Shown piece by piece: positions 36,767-48,465 of a stretch of 64,000 nt of DNA; the first letter of the stretch is position 1; the number at the start of each line of letters is the position of its first letter. The position numbers and the translations under genes are program-made. This DNA comes from Lentinula raphanica (lineage: Eukaryota; Basidiomycota; Agaricomycetes; Agaricales; Omphalotaceae). The stretch spans positions 806,001-870,000 of the forward strand of contig JANVFP010000017.1 of the NCBI GenBank assembly GCA_027919835.1, given 5' to 3'. The notes beneath the pieces were generated by a model that saw only the letters and a program-made list of their open reading frames with translations, was not told where the DNA came from and made no database searches.

Positions 36767-37626
36767 TTTGTAAATCCCCTGTTGGTCTGGGACATATGAT
36801 CAAAGTCATTCAGAGTGTTTTTCCCGCGTCGTAAGTCAAAGTATGTCACGGCAGGCCGGAAATCAGTTACTGAATTTTGCCCGCTACCTATACAGGTCCT
36901 AATCTATCTTGCCCAGAATGCTGAAGTTAAGCGGTGGCAATTGGCGAGTTCCAAAAGAACAATACGAACTTCACCTCCGTCTGTCATGCTGGTCTTGTCA
37001 CTTGCACATCAAAGATTATCATGGGAAACTCTGCGAACTCTGCCAATCCCTGAAAATAACTTCCGTTCATTGGTTCCGCTGGTGAATGCGCTCCTAGTCT
37101 AACCTTCGGAGGAAAGCAATCTGCCGTGTCTTCCGAACACAAAGTATTCCTTCAAATTCGGATCTGAATTTTTCAAGCAACTGATTCGTTATGCTCTTGT
37201 TATGCTTGTATCGTAGCTCCTCATTTGTTATAGTCAGAACGGCACGCCTTCAATGCTGACCACCAGCTTCCCTCGGATGTGCTGCAACACGATAGGTTCA
37301 CGGTACAATTAACTGCTGCGTCAGGTAAGTATCTACATAGTATACGGAACCAAGTTCACTTTGGATTAACTCTGGGCCAACTGGATTCATTACCTCTGGA
37401 AATTGAGGGGTCGCTGAACGTTTGCCGCGGCCTCAGATTGGCATAATGTAAAATAGCTGCTCAGGGTCTCGTAGATAGATCGGGCGTCGGTCAAAACATA
37501 CGACAAAAAACAAGAACTGGTTACTCAGACTGGCCTGGTACTGGCTTACTGCTTCGAGCAGTGTACTTACTGCAAGATGCAGAGCGCGCAAAAAATATAA
37601 TCCAAAAACCCATAGTTCAAAAAAAT
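36767..37626. other. Intergenic, nothing recognised
   Basis: There is no supported gene. A run of seven A (37,619-37,625) is the Pol III terminator of the adjoining tRNA on the minus strand. Confidence 0.5.
37619..37625 (-). terminator. Pol III terminator of tRNA-Tyr
   Basis: T7 on the transcribed strand begins immediately after the tRNA 3' end. Confidence 0.65.
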
Positions 37627-37709
37627 CCGACCTGCCTGGTTCGAACAGGCGACCCCAAGATAAGCTAGCCAATTACAGTCTTGTGCTCTTCCAACTGAGC
37701 TAAGGTCGG
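37627..37709 (-). tRNA. tRNA-Tyr(GUA) with 11-base intron
   Basis: On the minus strand, acceptor CCGACCT pairs fully with AGGTCGG, including the C1-G72 pair typical of eukaryotic tRNA-Tyr. The D arm is GCTC/GAGC, and the anticodon stem CAAGA/TCTTG has loop CTGTAA-A, giving anticodon GTA. The T arm is GCCTG-TTCGAAC-CAGGC. An intron of 11 bases (37,662-37,672) lies one base 3' of the anticodon, as expected, since nuclear tRNA-Tyr genes usually carry an intron. Confidence 0.96.
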
Positions 37710-37813
37710 TTACACTAAATACCGTGCTTCAACAGTATAGAGTGAAACCAACTAGCGATAGATAGCGATACAAACTCTCCGAGTCCAACGCTTTTACTTT
37801 CACTCCACAACCA

Positions 37814-37822
37814 ATGCCATGA
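37814..37822 (+). promoter_or_regulatory. Two-codon uORF overlapping main start
   Basis: ATG CCA TGA begins five bases before the main ATG at 37,819, and its stop codon overlaps that ATG as ATGA. Such a minimal uORF could lower initiation or allow termination-reinitiation if this part is in the 5' UTR. Confidence 0.4.
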
Positions 37823-40314
37823 ACACCCGTCAAAAGCTCAAACGCAATATCTCTATGGATGCTCCGAAGGACTCTCCTATCAAGAAGCCCAAAACTCGGA
37901 AACCATTAGATACAAGATACGAAACTCCTCATTCGTCTGTTCTCTCGGAATCTCAGGTCTTCAAGCTACCTTCGTCTGTCGGTCCTTATCTTTCTCCATC
38001 CAAATTTTCTCCAATCCCAAAATTTTCCTCGCAACGTAATCATCGACGAACAAGCTCTACTAACCTGAAAGAAAACGCGTCCGTACTCCATAGTCCGTTC
38101 CCCAAAGGCAAACATCCCCAGAAGCTCAAGAAATACGGCAAAGCAGCAAGACGTGCAAACAGAACACGCGTCGATGTACACGAAACCAGTAGAAACCCAA
38201 GTGATAGCTGCTCCAGCTCTGCCTCAAGCCCAAGCTCGCATGAAGAAGCATCCAACTCGGCTCAGAAGATTCATAACCTTACCATCTCTCGTTCCCGTGT
38301 TTCGCAGTCTACCTCAAACTCTCCAGCAGATTCTCCAACCAGGACCCGTCGACCTTCAGCTCCTACTCCTCCAAAGAAAACCGACTGGAAGAACTACGTG
38401 TCCAACCACACTGTATCGTCCGTTGATCTTCGAGCTCTTAGTGTTGCTGGGCATCCCGAATCCCATTTCCCAGAGTCCGATGTCTTCATTCGGCCTTCGC
38501 CCAATCACTCGCAGGTGGACTTCAACAGACCGCCGTCGCAGCTGTCCATGTACGACTATAACAGCAGTGCGACCTACGATGACAACATGGAAGTGGACGA
38601 CGCTCCTTTCACGACCAGCCAAGACGCTTTCTTTACTGATGTCCAAGGCACTTCAACTCCTTTCAAGAACCTTGGCTCTTTCAACGCTTTCGACCGTCGT
38701 TTCGGAGGCAATGTCGATCCAGCGGCTCTCAGTAGGTCGGCTTTTCTGCAATCAAACTTTGACGGGCAAGATACAGACACGGATAATGATTCATGTGGAT
38801 TCGATTCTGATGAGGATATGGACCATTCCAGGCCGTTTAGAGCTCTGCAGCTCGCTTCAAGGACCAGGTCGAAATCTGGAAGTGGCTACATCACTCCTTC
38901 TGATGATTCTGGTGACGAGGACATCTGTGGACGGCGTATGTGGGTCGAGGATTCGTTAATCTCTCCCCCGAAAACAGTAGACTGGAAATTATGCCCTCCA
39001 CCGACAGAGGATGACGCATATAAGCATTCAACCAGCGAGAATGCGATGGTCACTGATGGAGAACATCACAAACCTGAACATGCATTGCAGGATTTGTTTG
39101 ATAATATGATCCTCGGTGGGTTAACCTGTTCTTCCAAATGGTCGAAGCTTGACGATACACCAGATCACTCTGCCATGGACACCCAAATTGCTCCTTCTGA
39201 TGAAGCGCAATCTCATACCGCCCAACTTCGCACTCGTTCCTTAGATACCGAACATCCTCCGCATACAGTCACCTCTACAAACCCTGTTGCTCCTCCGGCC
39301 AGGCGCACAAGAAGCGGGACTATCGTTCCGGGAACCTCCGCCGCTCCTGCTGTTCAATCAACTGAACAACCAGCGGTCGCTCGGAGGACTAGAAGTGGCA
39401 CGGTGGTTCCAGGCAACTTTGGGATCCTTGGCACTGCTTCTGAAGATGGTAATAAACCAACGACCCTGGGATCTTCTATATTCGGTCGCCGCACGCGCAG
39501 CGGGACTGTCGTCCATAGTACGGCACTCGCACCTTCCCTCCCCATCGTCGAAGAGAGAAAATCCGGGACGTCAGCCCTTCCAAGTATTGGCCGACGTGCG
39601 CGTAGCGGCAGCATCATGGCCCCTAGCTCGATTGTTGAAGGAGTCGTCTCTGGCTCTACCGCTGCTTCTATTGCCAGCGCATCGTCGAGAATAAGGAGTG
39701 GTGGTCTTGCTGCGCTGGGAAATGCATTGGCAAGTCTGCCTGCCCAGGCCACTGGGGTTATCAAACGTCCACGCAGCGGAACGATAGGTAACATACCCGT
39801 TGCTGTGGAAGACCTGACCGAAAATCTGTCTGAAAGCACTACAAGCACAGTCGTTGAAGATGCAGGGCTTGAATCCGAGGTAGAAGACATCACCATGTCG
39901 TTCGCTGCTGTGCGCAACCCTCTCACCGGGCACCACAAGTCAGCTGCCGCTCCCAAGCTTTCTCCAAGACATTCTGGAGATATATCCAATGAGTTCGACC
40001 CCATCAATCTTCTGGAACCAATGGTCTTTGCGAGTCCCGCTCCTTTGTCTCGTACGAGCTCTCCGACTCATAATTCTAATGAGAATGCTCGTTCTACCGG
40101 TCTTCGAGCTCGCGCTAAGGCTGCTGCCTCAAAGGCCAAGGGTTTCAGCAGAAATATAGCTGGGAAAACCGGCGCGAAAGGCAGAGTTCTGGTTGGACCT
40201 GAAGCAGGTGCGGCTGCTGTTGCTCGTGCTAGAACGAGAGCTGGACGTAATATGGAAGACGACGAGCTCATCAACGTGGAAGATCTGTCCGACGACGAAT
40301 TATTGTTGAAGTAA
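37819..40314 (+). CDS. Disordered protein with RRxRSGT repeats
   Basis: An intronless 831-codon gene, unusual in this intron-rich window. The product is Ser/Thr/Pro/Arg-rich and almost certainly disordered, with no domain that I recognise. The N-terminus is basic, with KKPKTRK likely acting as a nuclear signal. Between residues about 494 and 655 a short motif, R-R-x-R-S-G-T/S, recurs six times (near 495, 522, 557, 592, 625 and 649), with two copies followed by VVP or IVP. These are good basophilic kinase or 14-3-3 type sites by motif, unproven. Acidic Asp/Glu clusters lie near 320-345, and the C-terminus ends EDLSDDELLLK. A role in chromatin or the cell cycle would be guesswork. Confidence 0.8.
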   Translation: MNTRQKLKRNISMDAPKDSPIKKPKTRKPLDTRYETPHSSVLSESQVFKLPSSVGPYLSPSKFSPIPKFSSQRNHRRTSSTNLKENASVLHSPFPKGKHPQKLKKYGKAARRANRTRVDVHETSRNPSDSCSSSASSPSSHEEASNSAQKIHNLTISRSRVSQSTSNSPADSPTRTRRPSAPTPPKKTDWKNYVSNHTVSSVDLRALSVAGHPESHFPESDVFIRPSPNHSQVDFNRPPSQLSMYDYNSSATYDDNMEVDDAPFTTSQDAFFTDVQGTSTPFKNLGSFNAFDRRFGGNVDPAALSRSAFLQSNFDGQDTDTDNDSCGFDSDEDMDHSRPFRALQLASRTRSKSGSGYITPSDDSGDEDICGRRMWVEDSLISPPKTVDWKLCPPPTEDDAYKHSTSENAMVTDGEHHKPEHALQDLFDNMILGGLTCSSKWSKLDDTPDHSAMDTQIAPSDEAQSHTAQLRTRSLDTEHPPHTVTSTNPVAPPARRTRSGTIVPGTSAAPAVQSTEQPAVARRTRSGTVVPGNFGILGTASEDGNKPTTLGSSIFGRRTRSGTVVHSTALAPSLPIVEERKSGTSALPSIGRRARSGSIMAPSSIVEGVVSGSTAASIASASSRIRSGGLAALGNALASLPAQATGVIKRPRSGTIGNIPVAVEDLTENLSESTTSTVVEDAGLESEVEDITMSFAAVRNPLTGHHKSAAAPKLSPRHSGDISNEFDPINLLEPMVFASPAPLSRTSSPTHNSNENARSTGLRARAKAAASKAKGFSRNIAGKTGAKGRVLVGPEAGAAAVARARTRAGRNMEDDELINVEDLSDDELLLK

Positions 40315-42835
40315 CGAAGAGGTCCAGTATGAATGGGTGGTGGTATTTTTGTGCCTCTTCTGATTTCTCCATGTTACCATGTAACACCCTTGACGTTAAT
40401 CGCCGTTACTCTTGTTCCTCTCCCTCTTTGTCTTGCTCACGAACGTACTACTACACCAACTTGAACATGGTCCATTATTTGTCTACGACTTGTGGTATTA
40501 AGTTTTTCTTCTCTTTCTTCGCTTTCATTATTATTCTATCGTTTCGCTTCGTACTTCAGCATAGCTTTCATGCCTTAGGCTCGCATCCATTTGTCAAATT
40601 TTCCAACCTCTCCATGAACGCCATTACTGTGTCGCCGTTCCGCATCCCACTTCCAAGTGGTCTCTTGACCTCCTTGATCACCTTCCCGTCCTTCGTTCTT
40701 TACTCCAACTGACCTTGCGTTCGCGGGGTTTTTACAGCTCTTACTCTGACTGTAGCGGGCTATGGTAAGGTATTCACTGGCTACCGTGTGTTTCTCTTGT
40801 ACAAATGGAGTTCGTCTTTCTTCTTTCCAGTCTAGACTGTGACTCTCCAACTGATTTTATCTATGGCTGATTAAACGCCTGACTCTCTGTATTCGAAAAA
40901 TTTGTGGGTGACTTCTTTCACTTGATAACCCGGAGTGGAAACCGACTAGCAAGGGAGACTGTAAGCCAGCAGCCAAATCTACGGATTCTGAGCATCTCAG
41001 ATGCACCATTGAAAGTCGGGTTCATTTTACGACTCCAACACACGCAGCTTGCTTGGGAGGATTCAGTGAGTGGCGGCCTCATCATCTACGGTCCGAATAA
41101 CATATGAGATAGATCATCTGAGCTATCGCAATCGATATGTACGTTGTCACTGGGCGGAGCATAGTACTAGTATCTAGTCTCCTAGGTAGCCTGCAATATT
41201 TTTCCGAATAAGTAGCTCAGTATTCGAATAGCCATTTCTGGTTGAAGTTCAATTGAGTAGTCAAATTCATTCCAGGTTTTCAGCTTCAAATGTTTGATCT
41301 GTGAATCACTAACTACCTGGGGTCCTTCAACCCAAAAAATACATCTCCTATTTATCGGGAGCGTACCGTATCAACGATTCATATATTGGACACACTCAGA
41401 ACATAATTTGGCCGTAGTCGTTACTTTGGGAGGTGTGACAGAGCCAGATAGAGTATGATCACCGGAAACTCTCAGGCAGGAGTAATGAGAAAGTCCGGAC
41501 CTCCTACAGTTAGTTAACTTATAACCTTGTAAAGTTTTAAGTCCCGAACACATGTACATTCGAAGCGTAAAGAATATGTGCTCTCATTACAGGGCTTGGT
41601 ACAGGCTTGGGAATAGAGAAGTATATTGTCTGAGCCCACGAGCTGTCGGAACCATGAAATGTGCTATTATCACTCTTCAAGTGAATCAAGTAGATCTATT
41701 GATTTCGCCTGTCTCTCAAAGGCCTTAGAAGGCTTTAAGAGAGGCTTCATGTCGATATCGATGGCGGCTAGATCTCATAAGGGGGGTCATTGTTGTGACT
41801 TACGCCACTGTTCATGCACCATGACTTGAGGCTTGAAGCTTGATACTTGAATTTACTGGAGATTTGCAATAGCACCCGGGAGAACCTTCGGCTCAAGATA
41901 GAAGGCTCAATTTAATAGAATCAATCTGTGTTCTCGTCGTAGATCCCAACTCCGTCCATGACGTCCTGATTCCTGCCTTGACAAAAAGGGGGGGAGCTTG
42001 AGGGCAGCTTGGAACGGAGGAGCTTGTCAGACCTCAAATGCTGATAACGTAGTACATACCTGCCGCATGAGATGAACTAGGTAGGAAGGGAATGCTGAGA
42101 AAGCCATCTAACGAATTTGTTACATGCGGTGCAGGCGAGAGTAAATGGAAGTCCACAACTAGAGAGATAGACAGTTGAAACGTGCAAGAAATGATGCATC
42201 TAGACATCTAGAAAACCTGGCCTTCTTCGTACGAGATACCAGGACTAGAAAACTTCTGAATTCAATCGACTATCGCAAATATTCTTCTGTTCGTGAGGCC
42301 GCCGGCAGTGGAAGGCAGTTGGTTAATCCCTAGCTGGGTCCCGGTCCACAGATTATTCAGTTCTGGAAGTCAAGGTCGTCCTGGACTCTACAAGAATCTG
42401 CATCGTGTTGACGAAGGAGTTGATCGGCTATGTGAGCTGACATAGAAATCAAGAAATCACGCAGCGCGCAGACGAAGACAAAAACATCAAACGGTCATGT
42501 TTTGGAACATCACGTTCACGGCGTGCTGCATGCATCCCGGTCTTTCTTGAGACCGTCCCCGCAAACGTCGGGTATACCTAACGCATCACACAATGCAGTT
42601 AAGGGGATAAATCTGCGACAGTTGGTCCGAAAGGTAGGCGCGCATTTAATGGCCCATGAAACGAACAAAACCTTGCCTCGGGGGTAGAACTCGAAGCGTT
42701 AGATTACAGCATGATATACAGGAAGATATTCAGAATGAGCAAAAAACCATCCCAAAGCAAAAGAGAAAAAAACAAAACATTCAAAGTCCATACGTTAGCA
42801 CGAAACGGGCTAGTACACACGGAGCGGTGTGCTTT
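40315..42835. other. No gene recognised
   Basis: The first 300 bases are a probable 3' UTR. The rest holds short frames without domains or splice support. A tRNA-like stretch near 42,660-42,720 was examined and not accepted. Confidence 0.5.
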
Positions 42836-43392
42836 CTACAAATGAGTGACAGCCTTTGAATCCAACGGCATTCCTGCATATGGGGAATGAGCATGATTCC
42901 AGTAAAGAATAACATGTCGAAAAACCTCACCAGATGGATCAATGCCGTTACTTGCAAGGATCCTGTTCTGTCGAATCAGCCTGGCCTGATCAAAGCTATA
43001 GGATGAACAAATGTTTGAGAAATGAATCAGTCAGAAACAATCTTCCACTTACTTAACCCTTTCCCGACGCATGATCTCCATTACCTCCTGAGTTCCTCTC
43101 TCGTCCAAACCCGTCCTCGAGTCTTCGTCTCTAATGTTGGCTTCAATATCGAAGTTTGACGACGACATTCCTGCACTAGCTTGATCTGCGAATGTCGACA
43201 GAGGCACGTAATGATTGAATTGAGGGAAGATCGATCTAATACGGTGAGGAATGAGAGGCGCAATGGAAGACCGATATCGATGAAGAACTAGAGATGATCT
43301 TAGCAATCTTGGTCGGAGAATGAAGGCTAGACTATCTACTTACTGAGAACGAGAAGTGCAACAAAGGCTAATAGGGAGATGTAAAATAGCAT
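42836..43392 (-). CDS. DUF2015 (UPF0357) small membrane-anchored protein
   Basis: Four exons (43,344-43,392; 43,053-43,287; 42,931-42,995; 42,836-42,873; introns 56, 57 and 57 bases) give 128 residues. A hydrophobic N-terminal anchor (FYISLLAFVALLVL) is followed by the family core: STFADQASAGMSSSNFDIEA, NIRDEDSRTGLDE, EVMEIMRRERVNFDQARLIR and a short C-terminal tail. The family is fungal, conserved from yeast (YCL012C) to basidiomycetes and has no assigned function. The length is close to family norms. The last exon is the least certain part, although its phase fits. Confidence 0.88.
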
Positions 43393-43707
43393 GGCGAATG
43401 GCAGGATGTTTTTGCTTCAATTGAGTCTGCATGAAAAACCTAGTTTAGCAAGAGAGATAGACAGGCGCATGAGGGAGATAAATACATCTACAGCTGTCCA
43501 GCGCAGCGAATGTGCAAGAAGAGAGTTGTGATAGTTTGAAAGATGATGGTAACAGTTTGAGGGGTAATCCAATCCACGTGGTGGATCATGCGATAATAAG
43601 CGCTCAAGGCGCTAATTACCAAATCACTCTATCTTTCAATTCGTCTCTTTCTCTTCTCCACCTTTCGTGTTTTCATACTATTTGTTGTACATCTTTGCCT
43701 TTCTCTC

Positions 43708-45832
43708 ATGGACATACGAGCCCAGCTACTCGAAGAACTGCAGGTATGTCTCTCTCACTAGGATCTGCGTGCTCATCAACGAATCTCACATCATAGAGTA
43801 TATTCTGCCCTCCTCTTGACTCCTCACTGGTCGCCGCCATTTTGTTGGATATAGATCCGAACACACAACCATCCAAAGATCGTATAGATGCTATTCATGC
43901 CACTCTCGAAGAGCTGGCAGCTCAGGCAGATGTTTTGCAGCTTGCTGAAGATTTCTCCGACATCGGTATGACCGATGATCTCAGTACCCCTAGTTTCACT
44001 CATGGTGAAACTTCCACCTCCAACAGTGGGTCGGAAATATCACAGCAGCCGTTCAGCACGCCTTTTGGGTTCCTTCAGGCTGCCTTTCCTGAAGTAGAGC
44101 GTCAAAAGCTCGATCGTGTGCTTTCGGACGCTCACCCAGACGATGAAGACTTTGATATGTGGGACATCGTTTCCCGTATTCTAAGTGAGGAATACATTCA
44201 CGAGCTGGAAGAGCGTGGTCTGGATGGCTTAGATGAGGGTCATGGAGATTCTGCGGAAACGGAAGACTCTTGGCAGACAGTCGGCAAGAAAACTCGCTCC
44301 TCTGACAACACTAGACGAAAGAAGAAACAAGACAATGGCCGACATAAGGTTTCTTTGGTGGATGTTCGCCAACAGCACCATGCGCTGAAGCCTCATCCCA
44401 AGACCACTCAGCACCCAACTCGATCCCTACCGGCGCCTGATCCATGGACGCAAATATCTTCACTTTCTACGCATCTATCTACTCTCCTTCCATCTCACCA
44501 GCCATCTTTCTTTACATCTCATCTCCATTCACCCAAATTTGCGACGCCTTATACTGCTATCGTCGAAGCCCTTCAGAAAATCGCGAAAACACAGTCTACA
44601 TCCATAGACTGCGCGACACTCACTATATCATTATTGGATATCTTATTACCATTGTACGATAACTTGGATCCTGAGCAACGTTCACGTCTAGTGTCGGACA
44701 TTGAACTTTCGCTCACTGCTACGCAAGGTCGCGCAGAGGAAGCGCTGGACCTTGTACAACTTCTTCGTGATTTAGATCAGGATTCTTCCTATGGATACCT
44801 CCAAATGGGTATCTATCATCAACCTATAGAAGCCAACCTCCCTTCTACCGACACCAGCCGAATTAGGATGGTGACAACAAGTCTTCCATCGCAAAAAATC
44901 TCACAACCTTCTGTTTCACCGGATACACCGCTTCCAGCTCTCCTACAGAGCGATGATTCGTTGCGTCGCTCGGGAAAGCAACCAAGTCCTTACCAATGGC
45001 AAACTGTGCCTAAGCGGAAAACTCACAAAACACCGCATCCCCATGCATCTTTCATCCCGGCCTATACTCGAGATGTCAACGGCATGAAGGTTCGTGGATC
45101 TGGAAATGGCTTAGGCAAAGGAGGTAAGGGTGACGTAGGTGAATTAAAGGATTATCGGAAGAGAATCGGAGATAGTATAAGAAAACGAGATGAGATGCTT
45201 AGGGAAGCTTCGAGGATGTGGCAGAGGGGAAACGCGAAGACTAGAGGAGGCGAAATCGCGTTGTATTTCGCGGAACGTGTATGTGCTCTCAATATTATCC
45301 AAATGTGATCACTCACGTTCTGAAAAACAGGCGAGGGAATTCCAAGACCTAGCTAAACAAGATGCGTTAGAAGCTGCTAGGATGATGGTCGAATCAAAAC
45401 GGTATGATACTAGTCCATCACTTTCGTATGTTGTACTCACGCACACAATCTATCAGGATCTCGTCAAAAGAACGAGATACCATAGATCTCCATGGGACCA
45501 CAGGTATTATCATATCTGCGTTTTTCGGTACTAGTTTCAACTAATCTACTATCCCTCTCCTAGTGGCCGAAGCAACCATTATCGCTTCGGAAATTTTGGC
45601 ATCCATGAATTGCTCGCCCTGTATGTCTTCATCGTTCCACTTTAAATGCTCCCAATCTAAGCCTTTTCCAGCGAAACCTCTGAAAATTGTCACAGGAAGG
45701 GGCACGCATTCTGCCAATCAAGTCAGCGTTTTGAAGCCTGCTCTTCGCAAGGCTCTTGTCGAAGATGGATGGTCTGTTAGCGCTTGGGATGGTGGTCTGG
45801 TTGTAAAAGGGAAACGTGGAATTTCAAGTTGA
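43708..45832 (+). CDS. CUE-like, DUF1771 and Smr domain protein
   Basis: Six exons (43,708-43,743; 43,797-45,278; 45,331-45,401; 45,457-45,503; 45,564-45,620; 45,672-45,832) give 617 residues. A CUE-like helix bundle (FGFLQAAFPEVERQKLDRVL) occurs near residue 88 and suggests ubiquitin binding. A long basic/polar middle follows. A DUF1771 helical segment spans exons 2-3 (YRKRIGDSIRKRDE to EFQDLAKQDALEAA). The C-terminal Smr domain has DLHG and GRGTHS motifs, the nucleic-acid nuclease signature. This architecture matches yeast Cue2 and human N4BP2-type proteins; Cue2 cuts mRNA at collided ribosomes during no-go decay, so a similar role is plausible. The final intron (51 bases) is in frame and was placed by Smr alignment. 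Only 315 bases separate it from the divergent DUF2015 start. Confidence 0.9.
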
Positions 45833-46140
45833 TTCTTCTTGAGGATTACTATGTATTAGCACTTGTTGGGTCTTGCTTGCCGATTGTTTATGATTTTTAT
45901 AGTCGCTGTTCTTGCTCGTTTGTGTATGTTACATTATGCGTCCTGTATTAGAGTCATTTGGGTAGCTGTGTGCTGTATTATTTTATAATCGCGGTTCTGC
46001 GACTTCTGTTTCATGGATACGGAGAAAGTCCTGCGTTATTGAGTTTTTCGGCCCGCAACCTTAGCTTTAGCTTGAGCTTCGACCTCGACCTTCTTTTCTT
46101 GTTTTCTGGCCAAAGAACTGCCCATAACTTTTATCTTACA

Positions 46141-47710
46141 ATGTACTCTGAAGACGACTCGGACGACTATATTGAACCAAGTAAAGCTTCCAAGGTCTCC
46201 AACTGCTCTCTCTTTTTCTCAACCCAATCTCACTTTTTTGTAACGGATTCAATCAGTCTCGCCATCGCCGTAAACACAAACGGCGAAAGACAGAAGACGG
46301 AATGGAATCTTCCGTAGAAACTCCAGAACCTGTAGTCGATTTTCAGGCTTTGTTGGATGATATGGAATCGCTGCCAGACGATGAAATACTTGAACTTGAA
46401 TCTTCTTTTGAAGATGTCATCGGAGACTCGTTGCCAGAGTATATCCTAGCTCGTAAGGAGCATATGGCGAATGATGTCGATAGAGACGATTTCGTACGTT
46501 ATGCATTCTTCTGCATCCCGCAGCATTGGGACTAACTGTTTTGTTGCATGTACAGGGAGTTTTACTAAGGCGACTGACTCGAGCAGAGATAACGTCTATA
46601 ATCAACGATCATTCTAAACAAGTCGGCCAGCTTAGTATTCCCGAAGCTATTGTCTTACGAAAGCTGAAGTTGGAGCGAGTGAGTTAATTCAGTGTGTAGC
46701 ATAAGACTTTTGGGCATTGACATTGAAATTGTAGGAACGGCGTCGTGCGGCTCTCAGAGGCACGGATATTTCAACAACGCCCGATGGCGTGGTAGAAGGT
46801 CTTGTCGAGCTTACCGATACCCCTTCGAACACGGAGACCGTGGAGGCTCTTGAAAATATCCGTAGAACATCGTACGGAAGCTCGTTCATTTCTCGTCTGT
46901 ATGGTAATCATGCTCACCCTCCCGGATTGATGCACATTGACTGGGACACCGAAACACCATGGATGAAATTAATGCAAGATATTCGTGAACACTATCATCT
47001 TTTACAGTACGCGAATTTTTTCCTCCCCTGAATATGGACAAATAAAAGGTAACTAAAATACTTGCCGCAGTCCGGATCGCGATCCTGTGGTAGAGACGCG
47101 ATCTCCAATCATCTATACTTCCTTGCAGTCTACCCATCTGCCTCAAATTCATGACATCCTCTCTCGTTCGTTTTGGCAAGGGATTGATGGTGAGGAAAAG
47201 AAATGGTTACTCTATTTCATTCATGTGTTAACTCAAGCCATCTTAGTCAGTGATTCTTTGGAGTACAATCCCGAGAAATGCACGGTCGTTGCTTCGTACA
47301 ACAACATGGTTGTTGGCGTAGCCATCATGAGCTCTCCGAGAGAGACCTACATCACATATCTGGCTGTCAAACATGGCTGGGATAGCTCTAATATTGCCAC
47401 GTATGTCCACATATTCAGAAATATCGGGGGTGCAAGCTCTTATCACCTTCAAGGACAATGCTATATCACCTCATCATACTAAATCCAGGAAAGGATATCA
47501 CTTTGCACGTTTCAGTCAATAATCCTGCAATGGTATTTTTATTTTCTCCTCTCTTTGATTTCCAACAGTTGGCTGATGTGTTTTTAGCTGTTGTATAACC
47601 GCTTTGGTTTCAAGTCGGAAGAATTTATTGCTGGTTTTTACGATGCATATCTGGACCCCGAATCTCGAGCGTCCAAGAACGCCGTCCGCTTACGCTTGCG
47701 ACATCACTGA
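46141..47710 (+). CDS. KAT14/CSRP2BP-like GNAT acetyltransferase
   Basis: Eight exons (46,141-46,194; 46,257-46,493; 46,556-46,678; 46,735-47,006; 47,071-47,189; 47,247-47,400; 47,454-47,532; 47,588-47,710) give 386 residues with closed phases. The C-terminal 160 residues form a GNAT fold: a PRETYITYLAVKHGWDSSNI beta-strand/acetyl-CoA loop, LHVSVNNPAMLLYNRFGFKS, then EEFIAGFYDAYL. These match the catalytic end of KAT14/CSRP2BP, a subunit of the metazoan ATAC complex. The N-terminal half is acidic and helical with a basic cluster RHRRKHKRRK that may be a nuclear signal. The first intron uses a weaker GTCTCC donor and is the least certain. The substrate in fungi is not known to me. Confidence 0.87.
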
Positions 47711-48465
47711 TTGCTCTAACATCCGTCTCGGAGCTATGTCTGTAGTGCTGTACATTCATCTTCCCGTTCCCGGTATTGGAACATGGAACATGGAGTTTCC
47801 TCAACAATAAATCAGCCAGTGGCAGATTATCAGCCTATCAAAACCTCTCCCGACAAGCAGAAGATGGTCTCCCAAGACGGCCGAAATGCATACATAACCT
47901 CGCTTCGGAACGTCCCCTCTGGTTAGTCTGGTTTTGTCAAACTAGAATCACAAGTGCGTTAATGAATCGAACTCGTATGTCCTAGGCCATTTGCGATATA
48001 GTGGCGTGTAGAAAAATGAAAACTTTCATCTGATTGGTCGCGAGTCAAGAGTGAATGAAGGAAGAGGGTTCATTTTTTAAACCTCGGACGCTACCAGTCA
48101 ATGTCCCATCTTTCTCATGTTAATACACAAGATTCATCAGAGGCAAGTCGCTACGTACCTAACTCCCACAAATATGACATGTACATTAATCAATTTCACC
48201 AGATTCGGCAGTTGCCTCGATTATGTCGCGCATGCGTAGTCGGTGACAAAGAGGCAGTTTACAAAGTGGTGAGGATGATGATAAATTACTAATGTGAGCT
48301 ACAGAAATATCGCTGGCTACATGGAAATTAAGATATACAGAAATTTACAGGTGGCACAAACTCTCGTCCTGAAGTGGACGTTCCAAAAACTGAACACGAA
48401 CGGGTTATGGTCATACTTGTACTGAGTGTACGGCGTGAATTTCATGCTATGTCCGAAGGACGTCC
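47711..48465. other. Intergenic, nothing recognised
   Basis: The space lies between convergent gene ends. Short frames only. Confidence 0.5.

Noticed and set aside
36619..36849. Minus-strand frame and a possible TPP riboswitch (CTGAGA word)
   Set aside because: The riboswitch consensus beyond CTGAGA is absent, and no thiamine gene adjoins it. The frame is a by-product of high GC.
39354..40007. 217-codon minus-strand frame
   Set aside because: It is antisense to the RRxRSGT-repeat gene, arising from its codon bias.
42655..42725. tRNA-like stretch with a GGGGGTAGAACTCGAA word
   Set aside because: The T-loop does not fit TTCRANY and no acceptor or anticodon stem pairs, so it is not a tRNA.
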